This document shows positions 53,442 to 62,900 of a DNA stretch of 64,000 bases, piece after piece (the stretch's first letter is position 1; each line of letters begins with the position of its first letter). The notes beneath the pieces were generated by a model. That model was not told where the DNA came from. It saw nothing but the letters and a program-made list of their open reading frames with translations, and made no database searches. This DNA comes from an uncultured bacterium (GTDB taxonomy: Bacteria; Bacillota; Clostridia; Christensenellales; CAG-917), in assembly GCA_949432885.1 (NCBI GenBank), contig CASQXY010000001.1:124001-188000 (forward strand), read 5' to 3'. The position numbers were made by a program, and so were the translations under genes.

Positions 53442-53470
53442 ATTATAACATATTAAATTTGCTTAGTAAA
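53442..53470 (-). promoter_or_regulatory. Promoter of the GDPD gene
   Basis: Minus-strand TTTACT (53465-53470), a 17-bp spacer and perfect TATAAT (53442-53447), 30 bp before the ATG. Confidence 0.55.
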
Positions 53471-53530
53471 TACCAAAAAAACTCAACAAAATTTGCATTT
53501 CAGGCTTTTGGCAGCGCGAATCCATATATA

Positions 53531-53563
53531 AAAACGACGTCTAAATGTCAATGTCGTTTTTTT
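53531..53563. terminator. Hairpin with T-runs after the small membrane-protein frame
   Basis: Arms AAAACGAC and GTCGTTTT with a 14-nt loop. On the minus strand it is followed by TATATA and on the plus strand by TTT. It lies 8 bp after the stop of the small frame. Confidence 0.55.
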
Positions 53564-53570
53564 ACGGAAA

Positions 53571-53687
53571 TCAATCAAAATACTTTTCTATCATCAGCGC
53601 ACTCAGTACTATTTCCACCACCAAAGCTACTATCCATATAGCGAGCGCTATCCGTCCGATAGGCGTTTTTGGTGCGCAAGCGCACAT
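53571..53687 (-). CDS. Possible 38-residue single-span membrane protein
   Basis: A short frame starting at ATG 53685-53687. It encodes a basic N-terminus with two Cys (MCACAPKTPIGR), one hydrophobic helix of about 20 residues (IALAIWIVALVVEIVLSALM) and a short polar end (IEKYFD). This reads like a real small membrane protein, and a hairpin with T-runs follows its stop, but no ribosome binding site or promoter was found. It could also be chance. Confidence 0.4.
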   Translation of the reverse strand: MCACAPKTPIGRIALAIWIVALVVEIVLSALMIEKYFD

Positions 53688-53851
53688 ACAAGCAAAATAC
53701 TTGGTTCGTTTACAACGTTAGCTCAAACCGATAAAATCCGATGATTTGCGCGGCAGAAACGAAAAAATGTTTTTCAAACATTCTATAAAATTGCGGAGAC
53801 ACCGTTTTGTTTGTAAGGATGAGTGTCACCGATCTCTCTCGGTTTCAGAAA

Positions 53852-53884
53852 TGAAAAAAATGCGCGCCTTATGGTGCACATTTT
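53852..53884 (-). terminator. Terminator of the tRNA-Ser/tRNA-Thr unit
   Basis: A 10-bp stem with one mismatch (53859-53868 with 53873-53882) and loop of 4 nt is followed by 7 T on the minus strand, directly after tRNA-Thr. Confidence 0.8.
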
Positions 53885-53890
53885 TTCATT

Positions 53891-53966
53891 TGGAGCTACT
53901 AACCGGATTTGAACCGGTGACCTCATCCTTACCAAGGATGTGCTCTACCTGCTGAGCCATAGTAGC
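53891..53966 (-). tRNA. tRNA-Thr (anticodon GGU)
   Basis: Acceptor GCTACTA/TAGTAGC, anticodon loop TTGGTAA between CATCC and GGATG, a GGTTCAAATCC T arm, and encoded CCA. It is the second gene of a two-tRNA transcript. Confidence 0.95.
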
Positions 53967-53968
53967 AA

Positions 53969-54057
53969 TGGCGGAAGCGAAGGGATTCGAACCCCTGTGG
54001 GCTTGCACCCAAACGGTTTTCAAGACCGCCTCGTTATGACCACTTCGATACGCTTCC
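53969..54057 (-). tRNA. tRNA-Ser (anticodon UGA)
   Basis: An 89-nt class II tRNA. Acceptor GGAAGCG/CGCTTCC, anticodon loop CTTGAAA, a long variable arm (TTGGGTGCAAGCCCA region), a GGTTCGAATCC T arm, and encoded CCA. It lies 2 nt before tRNA-Thr. Confidence 0.95.
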
Positions 54058-54084
54058 ATACGCATACCGATTTGACGCCCTATC

Positions 54085-54113
54085 AGTATATCAAGTCTTT
54101 TGCTATGTGTCAA
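54085..54113 (-). promoter_or_regulatory. Promoter of the tRNA-Ser/tRNA-Thr unit
   Basis: Minus-strand perfect TTGACA (54108-54113), a 17-bp spacer and TATACT (54085-54090), about 28 bp before mature tRNA-Ser. Confidence 0.85.
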
Positions 54114-54170
54114 ACGCTCAGTCGAATTTGACAAAATTATTTATTACGTTTGCAAGAAATGCAAAACGCG

Positions 54171-54833
54171 TCATTGCGAGGTTACGACCGAAATCATGTC
54201 GTTGCAACCAGTAAACGATATACTCGACTCGGATATTGCGTTACCTTCCGAATCTTTGACCGCTCTTCCGTTGGTGACTACCTTGACTAAACTGCCGCAC
54301 ATCATAAACGCGAAATCTTCAACCGTACATTCCGCGCCGTTGCCGTCCGCGTCAACACCGAAGATAACCGTCGTCAAATTCGGAAGATTTGAAAACGCAA
54401 GCATATCTATACGCTCTATCGTAGGCGAAATATAAATCACCGTCGGCATAGAGCGCAATGTATCGTCGGCAAAAACTTGATTTGCGACCTCAGTAACCCT
54501 GTACGACGAAGTTCCTACCGCTATGTCGCTGGGAATAATTACGATTTCGGAATTGTAGACATAGCCTCCGTCTCCCGTATTCCCGTCCGCAATTTGATGA
54601 AATGCGGTAATTTTCGCGGTCATGTTCGTCGTATCCAATATCGCGCCGTCCGCGAAATACTTCGCCCAAGGATTCCAATCAAACGGGCTGTCCACCGAGG
54701 GCGCCACGGTATTCTCTCCGGAGCCGCTTCCGCTCGACGTCCAAATGGCTGCGGTAAACCCTACGCCCAATGCGAGGACGGCGACTATCGCCGCGCTGAT
54801 AATTATCATTGCAAGTCTCAATCGTCTTGTCAC
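54171..54833 (-). CDS. Secreted or membrane protein with SipW-like signal segment and BspA-type repeat
   Basis: A 220-residue protein. A basic start (MTRRLR) and one hydrophobic segment end in LGVGFTAAIWTSSGSGSGENT, similar to the T-A-W/F-T ends of SipW-dependent signal peptides. The outside part holds a leucine-rich BspA-like segment (VIYISPTIERIDMLAFSNLPNLTTVIFG) and a repeat remnant near the end. Its ATG overlaps the stop of the upstream gene (ATGA). It is the last gene of the surface locus. A structural or matrix role is inferred from context only. Confidence 0.65.
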   Translation of the reverse strand: MTRRLRLAMIIISAAIVAVLALGVGFTAAIWTSSGSGSGENTVAPSVDSPFDWNPWAKYFADGAILDTTNMTAKITAFHQIADGNTGDGGYVYNSEIVIIPSDIAVGTSSYRVTEVANQVFADDTLRSMPTVIYISPTIERIDMLAFSNLPNLTTVIFGVDADGNGAECTVEDFAFMMCGSLVKVVTNGRAVKDSEGNAISESSISFTGCNDMISVVTSQ

Positions 54834-55852
54834 GCCGCCGAACCTCCTTTATATTTTCCCTCTCGGATATACGCCGCGTCGTCGATGATATTCAGTTTGA
54901 AATTGAATCTGACAGTCGTGTTGAGCAAATCCAGTATTCGCATATCCTCGTCCACTTTGTTGAAATAAATCACTACTCTGACGTAGTATGTTATACCCGG
55001 CTGAACGAGCATATACAAGTCGTCGCCGTAGTTGTCGTAAAACACGCCGCTTCCGAGCGCGCCCTCCGTATATGAAGGCGGTGTGGGCATAACGGGCGTA
55101 TCATCCGTAAAGCCCCCGTCTGCGGAGCTGCCGTCGACTATGCACATCTCCACGTTGAAATCGGATTTGAAATCTTTGACGCTTGCCACATAGCTTTTCC
55201 CGTTTGCGCTAAACGAACATTGACCGAAAGTATCCGTTTCGCTGCTGACGGCATAAGCGAACGCATTGCCTCCTATATTGCCGTTTCCAATCCCGTTGAA
55301 AACGATTGACGGCTGACCGGAAGCCGACCATGTGCCTGCGTATGCGTCCTGCTTTTCACCGTCCGAAGAGGAAGAAACAGCGGTTCGTCTGTAAATAATT
55401 TGTTCGCTTCCGTCGGAGAGGGTCATAAGCCCGATATTTGCGGATTGAAGCTTTAAATCGAGAGATTTTCTGTTCTCTTTCTCATATCCGTTGTCGGCTG
55501 TACCGATAAACACAACAGGTAGATAAATCGTCGCCGCCTGCGCCGCCTTTTCCACTCCCTGCGGAAGTGGACCGTATTTAAGCTGCGAGCCGACAGGATA
55601 CTCATCGCCCGTACGCAGGAAATAGCCCTTCTCGGCAACCGCGGGATAGAATTTCTCCCCCGTCATACCCTGTGAGGAGTTTATATCTATCATTGCAACG
55701 TCCTGCAAGGTGTCCGACTCTATAATAAATCCGCCCTGCTGCGCCTCTTTCATATCTCCGAACCAAGCCGCGGACACGCCAACAATGGCAACGACCAAAG
55801 TCAATGCCATTACAACCGTTGAAAATATAAGTGTACGCTTGGTTTTACTCAT
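54830..55852 (-). CDS. Secreted protein with SipW-like signal segment
   Basis: A 340-residue protein. A signal segment (MSKTKRTLIFSTVVMALTLVVAIVGVSAAWFGDMKEAQQ) ends in the AWF motif that marks SipW-processed matrix proteins. The rest is a beta-rich, low-charge region without a known domain or a C-terminal anchor. GAGGAC precedes the ATG. It lies 26 bp after the next upstream gene of the same kind and overlaps the following one by 4 bp. Confidence 0.65.
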   Translation of the reverse strand: MSKTKRTLIFSTVVMALTLVVAIVGVSAAWFGDMKEAQQGGFIIESDTLQDVAMIDINSSQGMTGEKFYPAVAEKGYFLRTGDEYPVGSQLKYGPLPQGVEKAAQAATIYLPVVFIGTADNGYEKENRKSLDLKLQSANIGLMTLSDGSEQIIYRRTAVSSSSDGEKQDAYAGTWSASGQPSIVFNGIGNGNIGGNAFAYAVSSETDTFGQCSFSANGKSYVASVKDFKSDFNVEMCIVDGSSADGGFTDDTPVMPTPPSYTEGALGSGVFYDNYGDDLYMLVQPGITYYVRVVIYFNKVDEDMRILDLLNTTVRFNFKLNIIDDAAYIREGKYKGGSAA

Positions 55853-55878
55853 ACGTCCTCTTTATCGCAGTCACCCGA

Positions 55879-56865
55879 TTATTGCTCACTCGCCGTCTGA
55901 CCGTGAATAGCCGTCACCTTTATCAAAGCGCCGAACTCGAATTTAGCTCCGAAATACGTCATATTGGAATAGTACATTTGATTTTGGCTCGTCTCGCCGA
56001 AAATCTTCTTACGCTCCGCTTCGGTAGTATAAATCTCGTCCAAGCTTTTATCTCTGTCCGCCGCGAAGAACTGAGACCAAAACAGTTTCTGCGGCGCGAA
56101 AACTATATAGAAATCGAACTGCTTGTTTTCCGCCGTCAGAGTCACGTCTTTCACAGCGCTGTCTGCCAATATGGAATAATCGCTTCCGACGCTCACGCCG
56201 TTCACGGCGCTTGCCAGTCTGTTGGAATCGAAGGTAAGCTTACCGTAGGGAGTATACCATACTTCGCCCTCTTGCGGCACGCAACTAGCCATGACTGCCG
56301 ATTCCTCGTCGCCGGGAGTCTTATACTCGAAGTTCTTCACCGTTTCGCCGTCGGGCTTCTCCTTGAAAAACCAAGTGAACGCGTACGGGATATCCGCGGC
56401 GTCGGCTTCTCCGTCGTAAATATTTATATCGTTGCCCGAGCTGCCTGTGATTTTGGCGTAATCGAGCATCATATTCATATCCACCGAGGTGCCGTCCGTG
56501 TCGAGCGCGATTGTAGTGATGAAATAATACGGAGAATCTAGCAAGTACTGTTCCAGATTACTGCCGCTCAAACCGCCGTTCCTGCCGTTGTATTCGGTTG
56601 CCAGTCTGCCGACTCCGCCTGTGGGCATTATTGCGGTTTGTCCCTTATAATTTATGTTGCGCTCGTTGGAGTCCCCCGAAGAGGTGAACGACAGCACGAA
56701 CGCCTCCTGCGACGTCATATGGATTGTCTGCACGGTCGCTTCGTTGACTTGCGTAAACCACGCGAACGACGTGCTCACCATAATTATCGTGACAACGACA
56801 ATCAGCATCGGTATTACGATGCTCAGAAGCATTTTTATTTTCTTGCTTATGATTGCTTTTGCCAT
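55879..56865 (-). CDS. Secreted protein with SipW-like signal segment
   Basis: A 328-residue protein. MAKAIISKKIKMLLSIVIPMLIVVVTIIMVSTSFAWFTQVNEATVQ again has a Lys-rich start, one hydrophobic helix and an AWFT end. The remaining sequence is beta-rich with no recognised domain. ATG 56863-56865 is used; a GTG two codons earlier is also possible, and neither has a clear Shine-Dalgarno. It follows the giant protein gene after a hairpin. Confidence 0.65.
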   Translation of the reverse strand: MAKAIISKKIKMLLSIVIPMLIVVVTIIMVSTSFAWFTQVNEATVQTIHMTSQEAFVLSFTSSGDSNERNINYKGQTAIMPTGGVGRLATEYNGRNGGLSGSNLEQYLLDSPYYFITTIALDTDGTSVDMNMMLDYAKITGSSGNDINIYDGEADAADIPYAFTWFFKEKPDGETVKNFEYKTPGDEESAVMASCVPQEGEVWYTPYGKLTFDSNRLASAVNGVSVGSDYSILADSAVKDVTLTAENKQFDFYIVFAPQKLFWSQFFAADRDKSLDEIYTTEAERKKIFGETSQNQMYYSNMTYFGAKFEFGALIKVTAIHGQTASEQ

Positions 56866-56880
56866 TTTCACCCGTTGAAA

Positions 56881-56913
56881 GGATTATATCCGTATTTTTA
56901 GGATATCTAATCC
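56881..56913 (-). terminator. Stem-loop between the giant surface protein and the SipW-type genes
   Basis: An imperfect inverted repeat (GGATTA/TAATCC outer, ATATCC/GGATAT inner) begins 1-2 nt after the giant gene stop and is followed on the minus strand by TTTC. It could attenuate transcription into the three downstream genes. Confidence 0.45.
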
Positions 56914-56914
56914 G

Positions 56915-59900
56915 CTATTGTTGCTTTATTACCGCAGTCGGAGTCAAACCGCCGTCCTGTGCGATTTCTATTTCAAACATCTTTATATTGCTCTGCTTCG
57001 GCACGTAAACGAAGTATCCGTTCGACTTAATACTGCCGTAGAAAGCGCCGCTTGCCGTCGTTACATTGTATCCCGCCGACATATAAACGTCTCTTTCCAA
57101 CGTAAAGGTTGCAAACCGCAGTTCACGCAGCAATGCGACCCCTTGACTGTTTCCGATGACGATTGCGTCGTCCGCTTTATCCGTGCCATGTCTGTTGCCT
57201 ACGAGAGGACTGATTTCGGTTATTCCGTACACGTCGACGGCTTTGCCCTCTACCATAGTCGTCGCCTTGACCTTGGAATACAGCAATACGTAAATATCCA
57301 CGATATCTGCAAGACGCATGCTCTCGTGCGCGTTTGTTCTGCTCTCTTCCTCGCCGTCAAGCGCAGTGAGCTTGGTGTCCGCAAGCACGTCGTATATACC
57401 CTTTGCAGATTCCGCCTCGCCGTCGATATAGTAATATTTATTAGATGAGCCGTAGCCTCCGACAGACCCTGCCATCAGCTCCGTATAGGTCAATCCGCCG
57501 CCGACCGCGCTCTTATTCACCCAAACGGAATTCTTCATGAACGCATTACCGTCGTCCGTAACTCCCGAACCTGCGATTGCACCTGCCGTCGCGTTTGCGC
57601 TTGTCACATTCATCTGCATAAGCGAAATTACGTCGGACGCGCCGCCGCAAGTTCCAACCGCGCCGCCCGCATATGCCGCAGAGGCTTTTACGGTCATATT
57701 TCCGAGTACGATTGCTCCGTTCACCTCGCCGACCGTTCTTCCGAGCAGTCCGCCGACGTACGCGGTGCCCGCGACGCTCACGCTTATAGAGCCGTGAACG
57801 CTTACGTTATGCATCTCCGCCTGACTGCTGTCACCCGCTATTGCGCCGACATAAACTGTACCGACTCCGCCGCTTACGAGGATATTGACGTTTCTCAAAT
57901 GCACGTTGTGCACTTCTCCGACGCTATCGTCGCCGCCCAAACGCTCGAACATTCCGAAATACCCGTCCGAAGCCGCCGCAACTCCTACAATATTGAATTT
58001 ATCGATTGTGTATCCGTTGCCGTCGTATGCTCCGCCGAACGCGCCCGTAAAGATTGCTCCCATAGCGGTAATCACGCTGCCCTCGCCCGACTTCACGAAA
58101 TTGGTGAGATACTGCGCTCCCGCGCCCCAATCGTAGCTCTTCTCCTCCACGATATTTCCGTCGCCGTCTATAGCGGTTTTCCTGAACATGCCGTCGAGTA
58201 TGGCTATATCCTGCGCGGTGATTATGCCCGATATATTGGCTATCTGCTTGAACTTGTCATAGAATTGAGGTTTGCTGTTTTCGTCTACGTCGTAATACCC
58301 CCAGCCGCTCTCCTGTTCGTTTGTATTAAGGAAGATATAGTGACCGCCGCCATCTTCGCTTGCGAGATACGCAAAGTAATCGTTCCAATCCGTAAAGGAT
58401 ATCACGTTTCCGTCTTCATCCGCAATCTCCTTGTTGCACTCGCCGCTGTCATATTCCTCCGCGGTTGCGACTAGATGCCACACCGCCTGCGAGATGATTT
58501 CGCCGAATTCGTCCGAACCGCTCTTGCTCACAGAGTAATAATAGGTGGCTATCATAAGGCTTGCAAGAGAACCTATCTCGAATTCCTCCTTATCCACGAA
58601 ATAGCCTATCGTCAGCACGGGCTGATTACTCAGCTTGTAATTGACGTGCACTCCGTCCTGCGAATCTACTCGCGCGGAAAGAATTTTACTGTTATCCGAG
58701 CCGCGAATGACCGTATAAGACTTGTAGACTTTCTTGGGGTTGCGGTCATTATTACCCTCGTACATCCAGTTGTTTACCACAATAAGAGTGAGGCTGTCTC
58801 CGCCGATTGCGTCGACGCTTCCGCCGATTGCAATCCAGTCGGTATTGTAGGAGTTGTCGGCTTTCGCATAGCTCTGAGCGGTATTTGTGTATGCCGCCTT
58901 GAATACGTTTGCCGTAATCTCTATAACAAGCCCCGCAGAACCTCCGTTTGAACCGTCTTTTACGGTTACCATTCCGTTAAGTCCGCCCGAACCCGTCTTG
59001 TCGCCCACGTTCACGGTGCCGACCTTAACGGTAAAGCTATAATTCGCCGCGGACGCGCCGCTCATCGTAAACAGTAGATTTTTGTAGTAATAGCCGCTTT
59101 CTCCGTGATGTTCAGGTCCGACCGTCAGATTGGAGCCTGTTCCGTTTACGTTGTTCACATATCCGTCGAACGCCGTTCTTCCGCTTGTCGCTTCCGCGTA
59201 GACGGCGGATATTATGACCGCTCCGCTGGGCTCTCTTTCCGCAAAGCCGGTCACGATAAAGCCTTCGCCCGAACGGTGAATTGCGCTTGTCGCTTTCACG
59301 TTGCCCATTGTGTTCGACGCGCCCGAGCCGCCGTATGCGTTAGTGCCGTTGTATACTCTTGTCGCGCGGCCGTTGCGAAGCATATCGAGCGTAATTTCAA
59401 TCTGACGCGCCGTAATCGTGCCGCTTATCTGCCTCGTATACGTCACGGAATTCTTGTTGTTCAGTCTGAAATTCTTTGCGTCGGCGCCTGTAAGCGTAAA
59501 CGTATACGTGATATATCTGTTTCCCACCTGCGCGCTGTCGTAAAGCGCGTTCACCGAATAACTCGTCGGCGGCGCAACCGCTCCGACTCCTCCGAAGACG
59601 GCTGTTCCTACGTTCTCAGAGGGGACTTCCGTAGTAGCGTCATATATCTTAGACGCGGTATTGCCTGTTACGTTCACCGACGAGATTATAAGCGGGTCGA
59701 TTGTATATGAGCCTCTTTCCGTCTGTCCGTCCGCAAACTTGAAAGTATAATTGCTCTTCTGAGCCGTTCCCGCCGCGTTGGTGCCGCTGACGGTTATGGC
59801 TGTCTGACTGACCATAGCCTCGTAAGTTCCCGCGTCAACCGAAGCCGCGATTCCGCCTACTGGCACTCTCAGATTTTCTTTATTTCCGATTGCATTTGTG

Positions 59901-62900
59901 ACCGACGCGCGCAACGTCGCTCCCGACACAGACGGCGTATATGCCGACGAGGCAAACTTCAAGTTTTCGCCCGCCGTAGTCAAAGCCGCCGTCAATGCTC
60001 TTCCTTGCGCGTTTCTGTTGTAGGTGAACGTCGTCTTGGTGCCCCATGTAAACGTCACGACGGCGGGATTTATAATAATCGAGCCGCTTCCGCTTGCGCT
60101 CACCGTAAAGTTGTTCGCTCCTACCGGCACAACGTTCTCGTCTTTGAGAGTCGCAACGTAGCTTCCGACGTTTACGGCCGCGACGCCGTCGTTGTAGGAA
60201 AGCGTGATTGACACTTGATTGTCCGCCGCAGTATTCGCTATGCTTGCGCCGCCGAACATGGTGAGCGTATACATGCCGTTTGACGAGTCGTAAACCCAGG
60301 TCGGATTCGCGTTTACGTCGGGGGATTGGGCAACAATCTTTTCAGCGGTATGATATCCGCCGTTGTACAGTTCTACTACGTTGCCCGAAAGACCTACCGT
60401 CAACGCGAGCTTGTCAATTATGAAACTTCCCGCCTTGTTGTTTATCGAACAGTTTTCCGTGCTCGGCTCGCTGTCCTCCTGCTTACGGTGCGGAAGATTG
60501 ACGCCGTACGTGCCCGCGTTCGGACCTATCTTGAAGATTATCTTGGATGTCTTATTGCTGTCTGCTTGCACCTCGTACTCGAACGCCGCGTAATCTTCGG
60601 GGAAAAGCGTGGCGACTTCGTTTGCAAGCAAATCTGCGGTCGCAAACGCTTCGTCGGCGGTAAGAGTTGCGATATACGTATGCTTCTGAGCATTGTACGT
60701 GCCTTCGTTATTTCCCCACGTCAAGGTGAGAGTGTTCTCTTTGACGGAGAAGTATTCCAACGGATTGTCCGTTATTTCAAGATAATAGTTGCCGTCCGCG
60801 GTAGAGGGATGTCCGTCGTATAGACTCTGGGTGGCAAAGCCTATTTGATAACTGCCCTCAAATTTTATGCCTTCCGCGTTTATGGAATTGGTGTTAGGCA
60901 CCCAAACCAAAGTATTGTACGTGACGGAGCCCTGCGTGAGGTCGAAGGTACGGTTTGTCTCCAAATCCCATACGTTTGACTCTCCTCCTATGGGAGTGCC
61001 CGTGACCTTCTTGATACGCGGTATAAACATTATGTACGGCGTGAAATCGTTGACGTACTTCGTAGCTGCGCCGTCGTGCTCGGGAGCCCAGCCCGCAAAT
61101 GCGAACGACGTCTTGTAGGCGCTTCCGTTGTAATGACCTGTCGTTGCGCCCGTTATGCTCACCGTTATCTTCTTGGGCGTGACCGCAAACGTAGTTTCCG
61201 CGTCGTCCGCCTTATAGCTCGCCGACCTGCCCGTCGTATGCAGTTGAACTTTGAGCTTGCCGTCCACGATACGCTCCGTAAACTTGAAAGTCAAAGTCAC
61301 GCAATAATCCTTGGCTTCCTCGAAATAACGGTCGTCGCGTATATAATTTACGTCCATGACGTCCTTGGATTTGGTTACGGTTATATTCGACAGATACAGC
61401 TTTGAAGTACCGAGGGGCAGCAGTGCCTGCGCTTCCGCTCTTTCGGCGTACGTCCAAGACTTCTTGGCGCTGTTTATGAGAGCGCTCATATTTACGTCGT
61501 CGTTCCTGATAGTCTTCGTCGAACCGTCGCCGTCCTTATACTCGCCGCTGAAAGCAAACTGCACGGCTCTGTTCTGAGTATCGTCAAGCAACGCGATTCC
61601 GTTGACCGTCACCGTCAGGGAGCCAGTCGTCTGCGAACCGTTGAACTCGCCGTTGGAGGAGGACAATTTCACATCCAAAGGCAATTTGCTTATAACGTAT
61701 TTTCCGTCGTTTATGCCGCCGATTTCTTCGAGGTTTCCGAACGAATCATAGTAGTAAATCGTTATATCCAAGACGTACGTATCCGCTTCGCAGAGCTGAT
61801 TTTTGTACGCGCCGAGAGAATCGCGGATATCCGTTACAGTATATATATAATCACCCTTCGTCCTGTCGATTTCCGAGACGTTGGGTTCGCCCGCTCCGTT
61901 TATGGTAATATACTGAATCTTAACGCCGCTGTTCACTTCGTCCGTAATCGGCGCATAACGGTTGTAGCCGTTGTATATAAGCGGACGTCCGAGGCTTACG
62001 GAGCGGTAGTACACCGCAACGTTTTCGGACGGAGAGGAAATCGTACCCTCCGTATTGCCCGCCGTAATCGCGTTGATATAGAAGTGCTCGTCGCCTGCGT
62101 CCGTGCTCTTGTACACGCCCGGCTTGATACCCGACGCGTCCATATACAGATAATATCCGCTCACTGTGCTCGCAAGCGCCGCGGCATAAATATGCCTTTC
62201 CTGCGGTCTGCCGCCGCTGACCGCCGTTTTCGCATTCTCGTCTATATCGGCGACGATTGGCGACGTAAGAACAGTATTGTCGTCTCCGTTTGCTCTTTCC
62301 GCTTCCGTATAAGCGTTGGCGATGCGCTTCCAGTACACAAGCTCCGCTTCTCTTTCCGCTACGCTTTCGAGTATGCTGGGATATTTTTCGTCATTGCTTA
62401 CCGTATGCGTAACGTCAAGACCCGCACGGTTGTTTGCATACACGTAATACCAACCCGTACTTTCCGTTCCCGTCGTATATTTGGTCCAAGAAGTGTTGGT
62501 AACCGACCATACGCCGTTCTGCTTGGAAACCGGGCTTCCTCCCATTTGCTCGGAGAGATACGTTTCCCAAGTCTTACCCTTATCGGCGTCGTCGTTGGTA
62601 TAGTCGAACGGAGTGCCGTATTGCTTCGTCAAATCCTCCGTGAATACGACTCCGCCTATGGTGACAGCGGTATACTTGCCGAGATTTTCCGCAATATTGT
62701 TGATATTGAGGGTCATAAGCTCTTCGTTCTTATAGCCCTTTACCCAATATGACGTGCTCGCGTCCGTATCCGACGCCGCGAGTCCGATTATGCCTCCCGC
62801 GTTATTTCCCTGAACGGTGCCCTCTATATTAAACGAATTGCTGACGCGTATTCCGCTTCCCGAAACGCTGCCGATTATGCCGCCGACGTTTTCATTGCCC

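Larger units (their letters stand above)
53413..53890. other. 478-bp region between the GDPD gene and the tRNA pair
   Basis: It holds the GDPD promoter, a hairpin with T-runs at 53531-53563, a possible 38-codon membrane-protein gene at 53571-53687 and the tRNA terminator at 53852-53884. Nothing else was recognised. Confidence 0.6.

Noticed and set aside
53638..53685. Two small hairpins considered as a structured RNA
   Set aside because: They fall inside the possible 38-codon frame, and the stems are only 5-6 bp.
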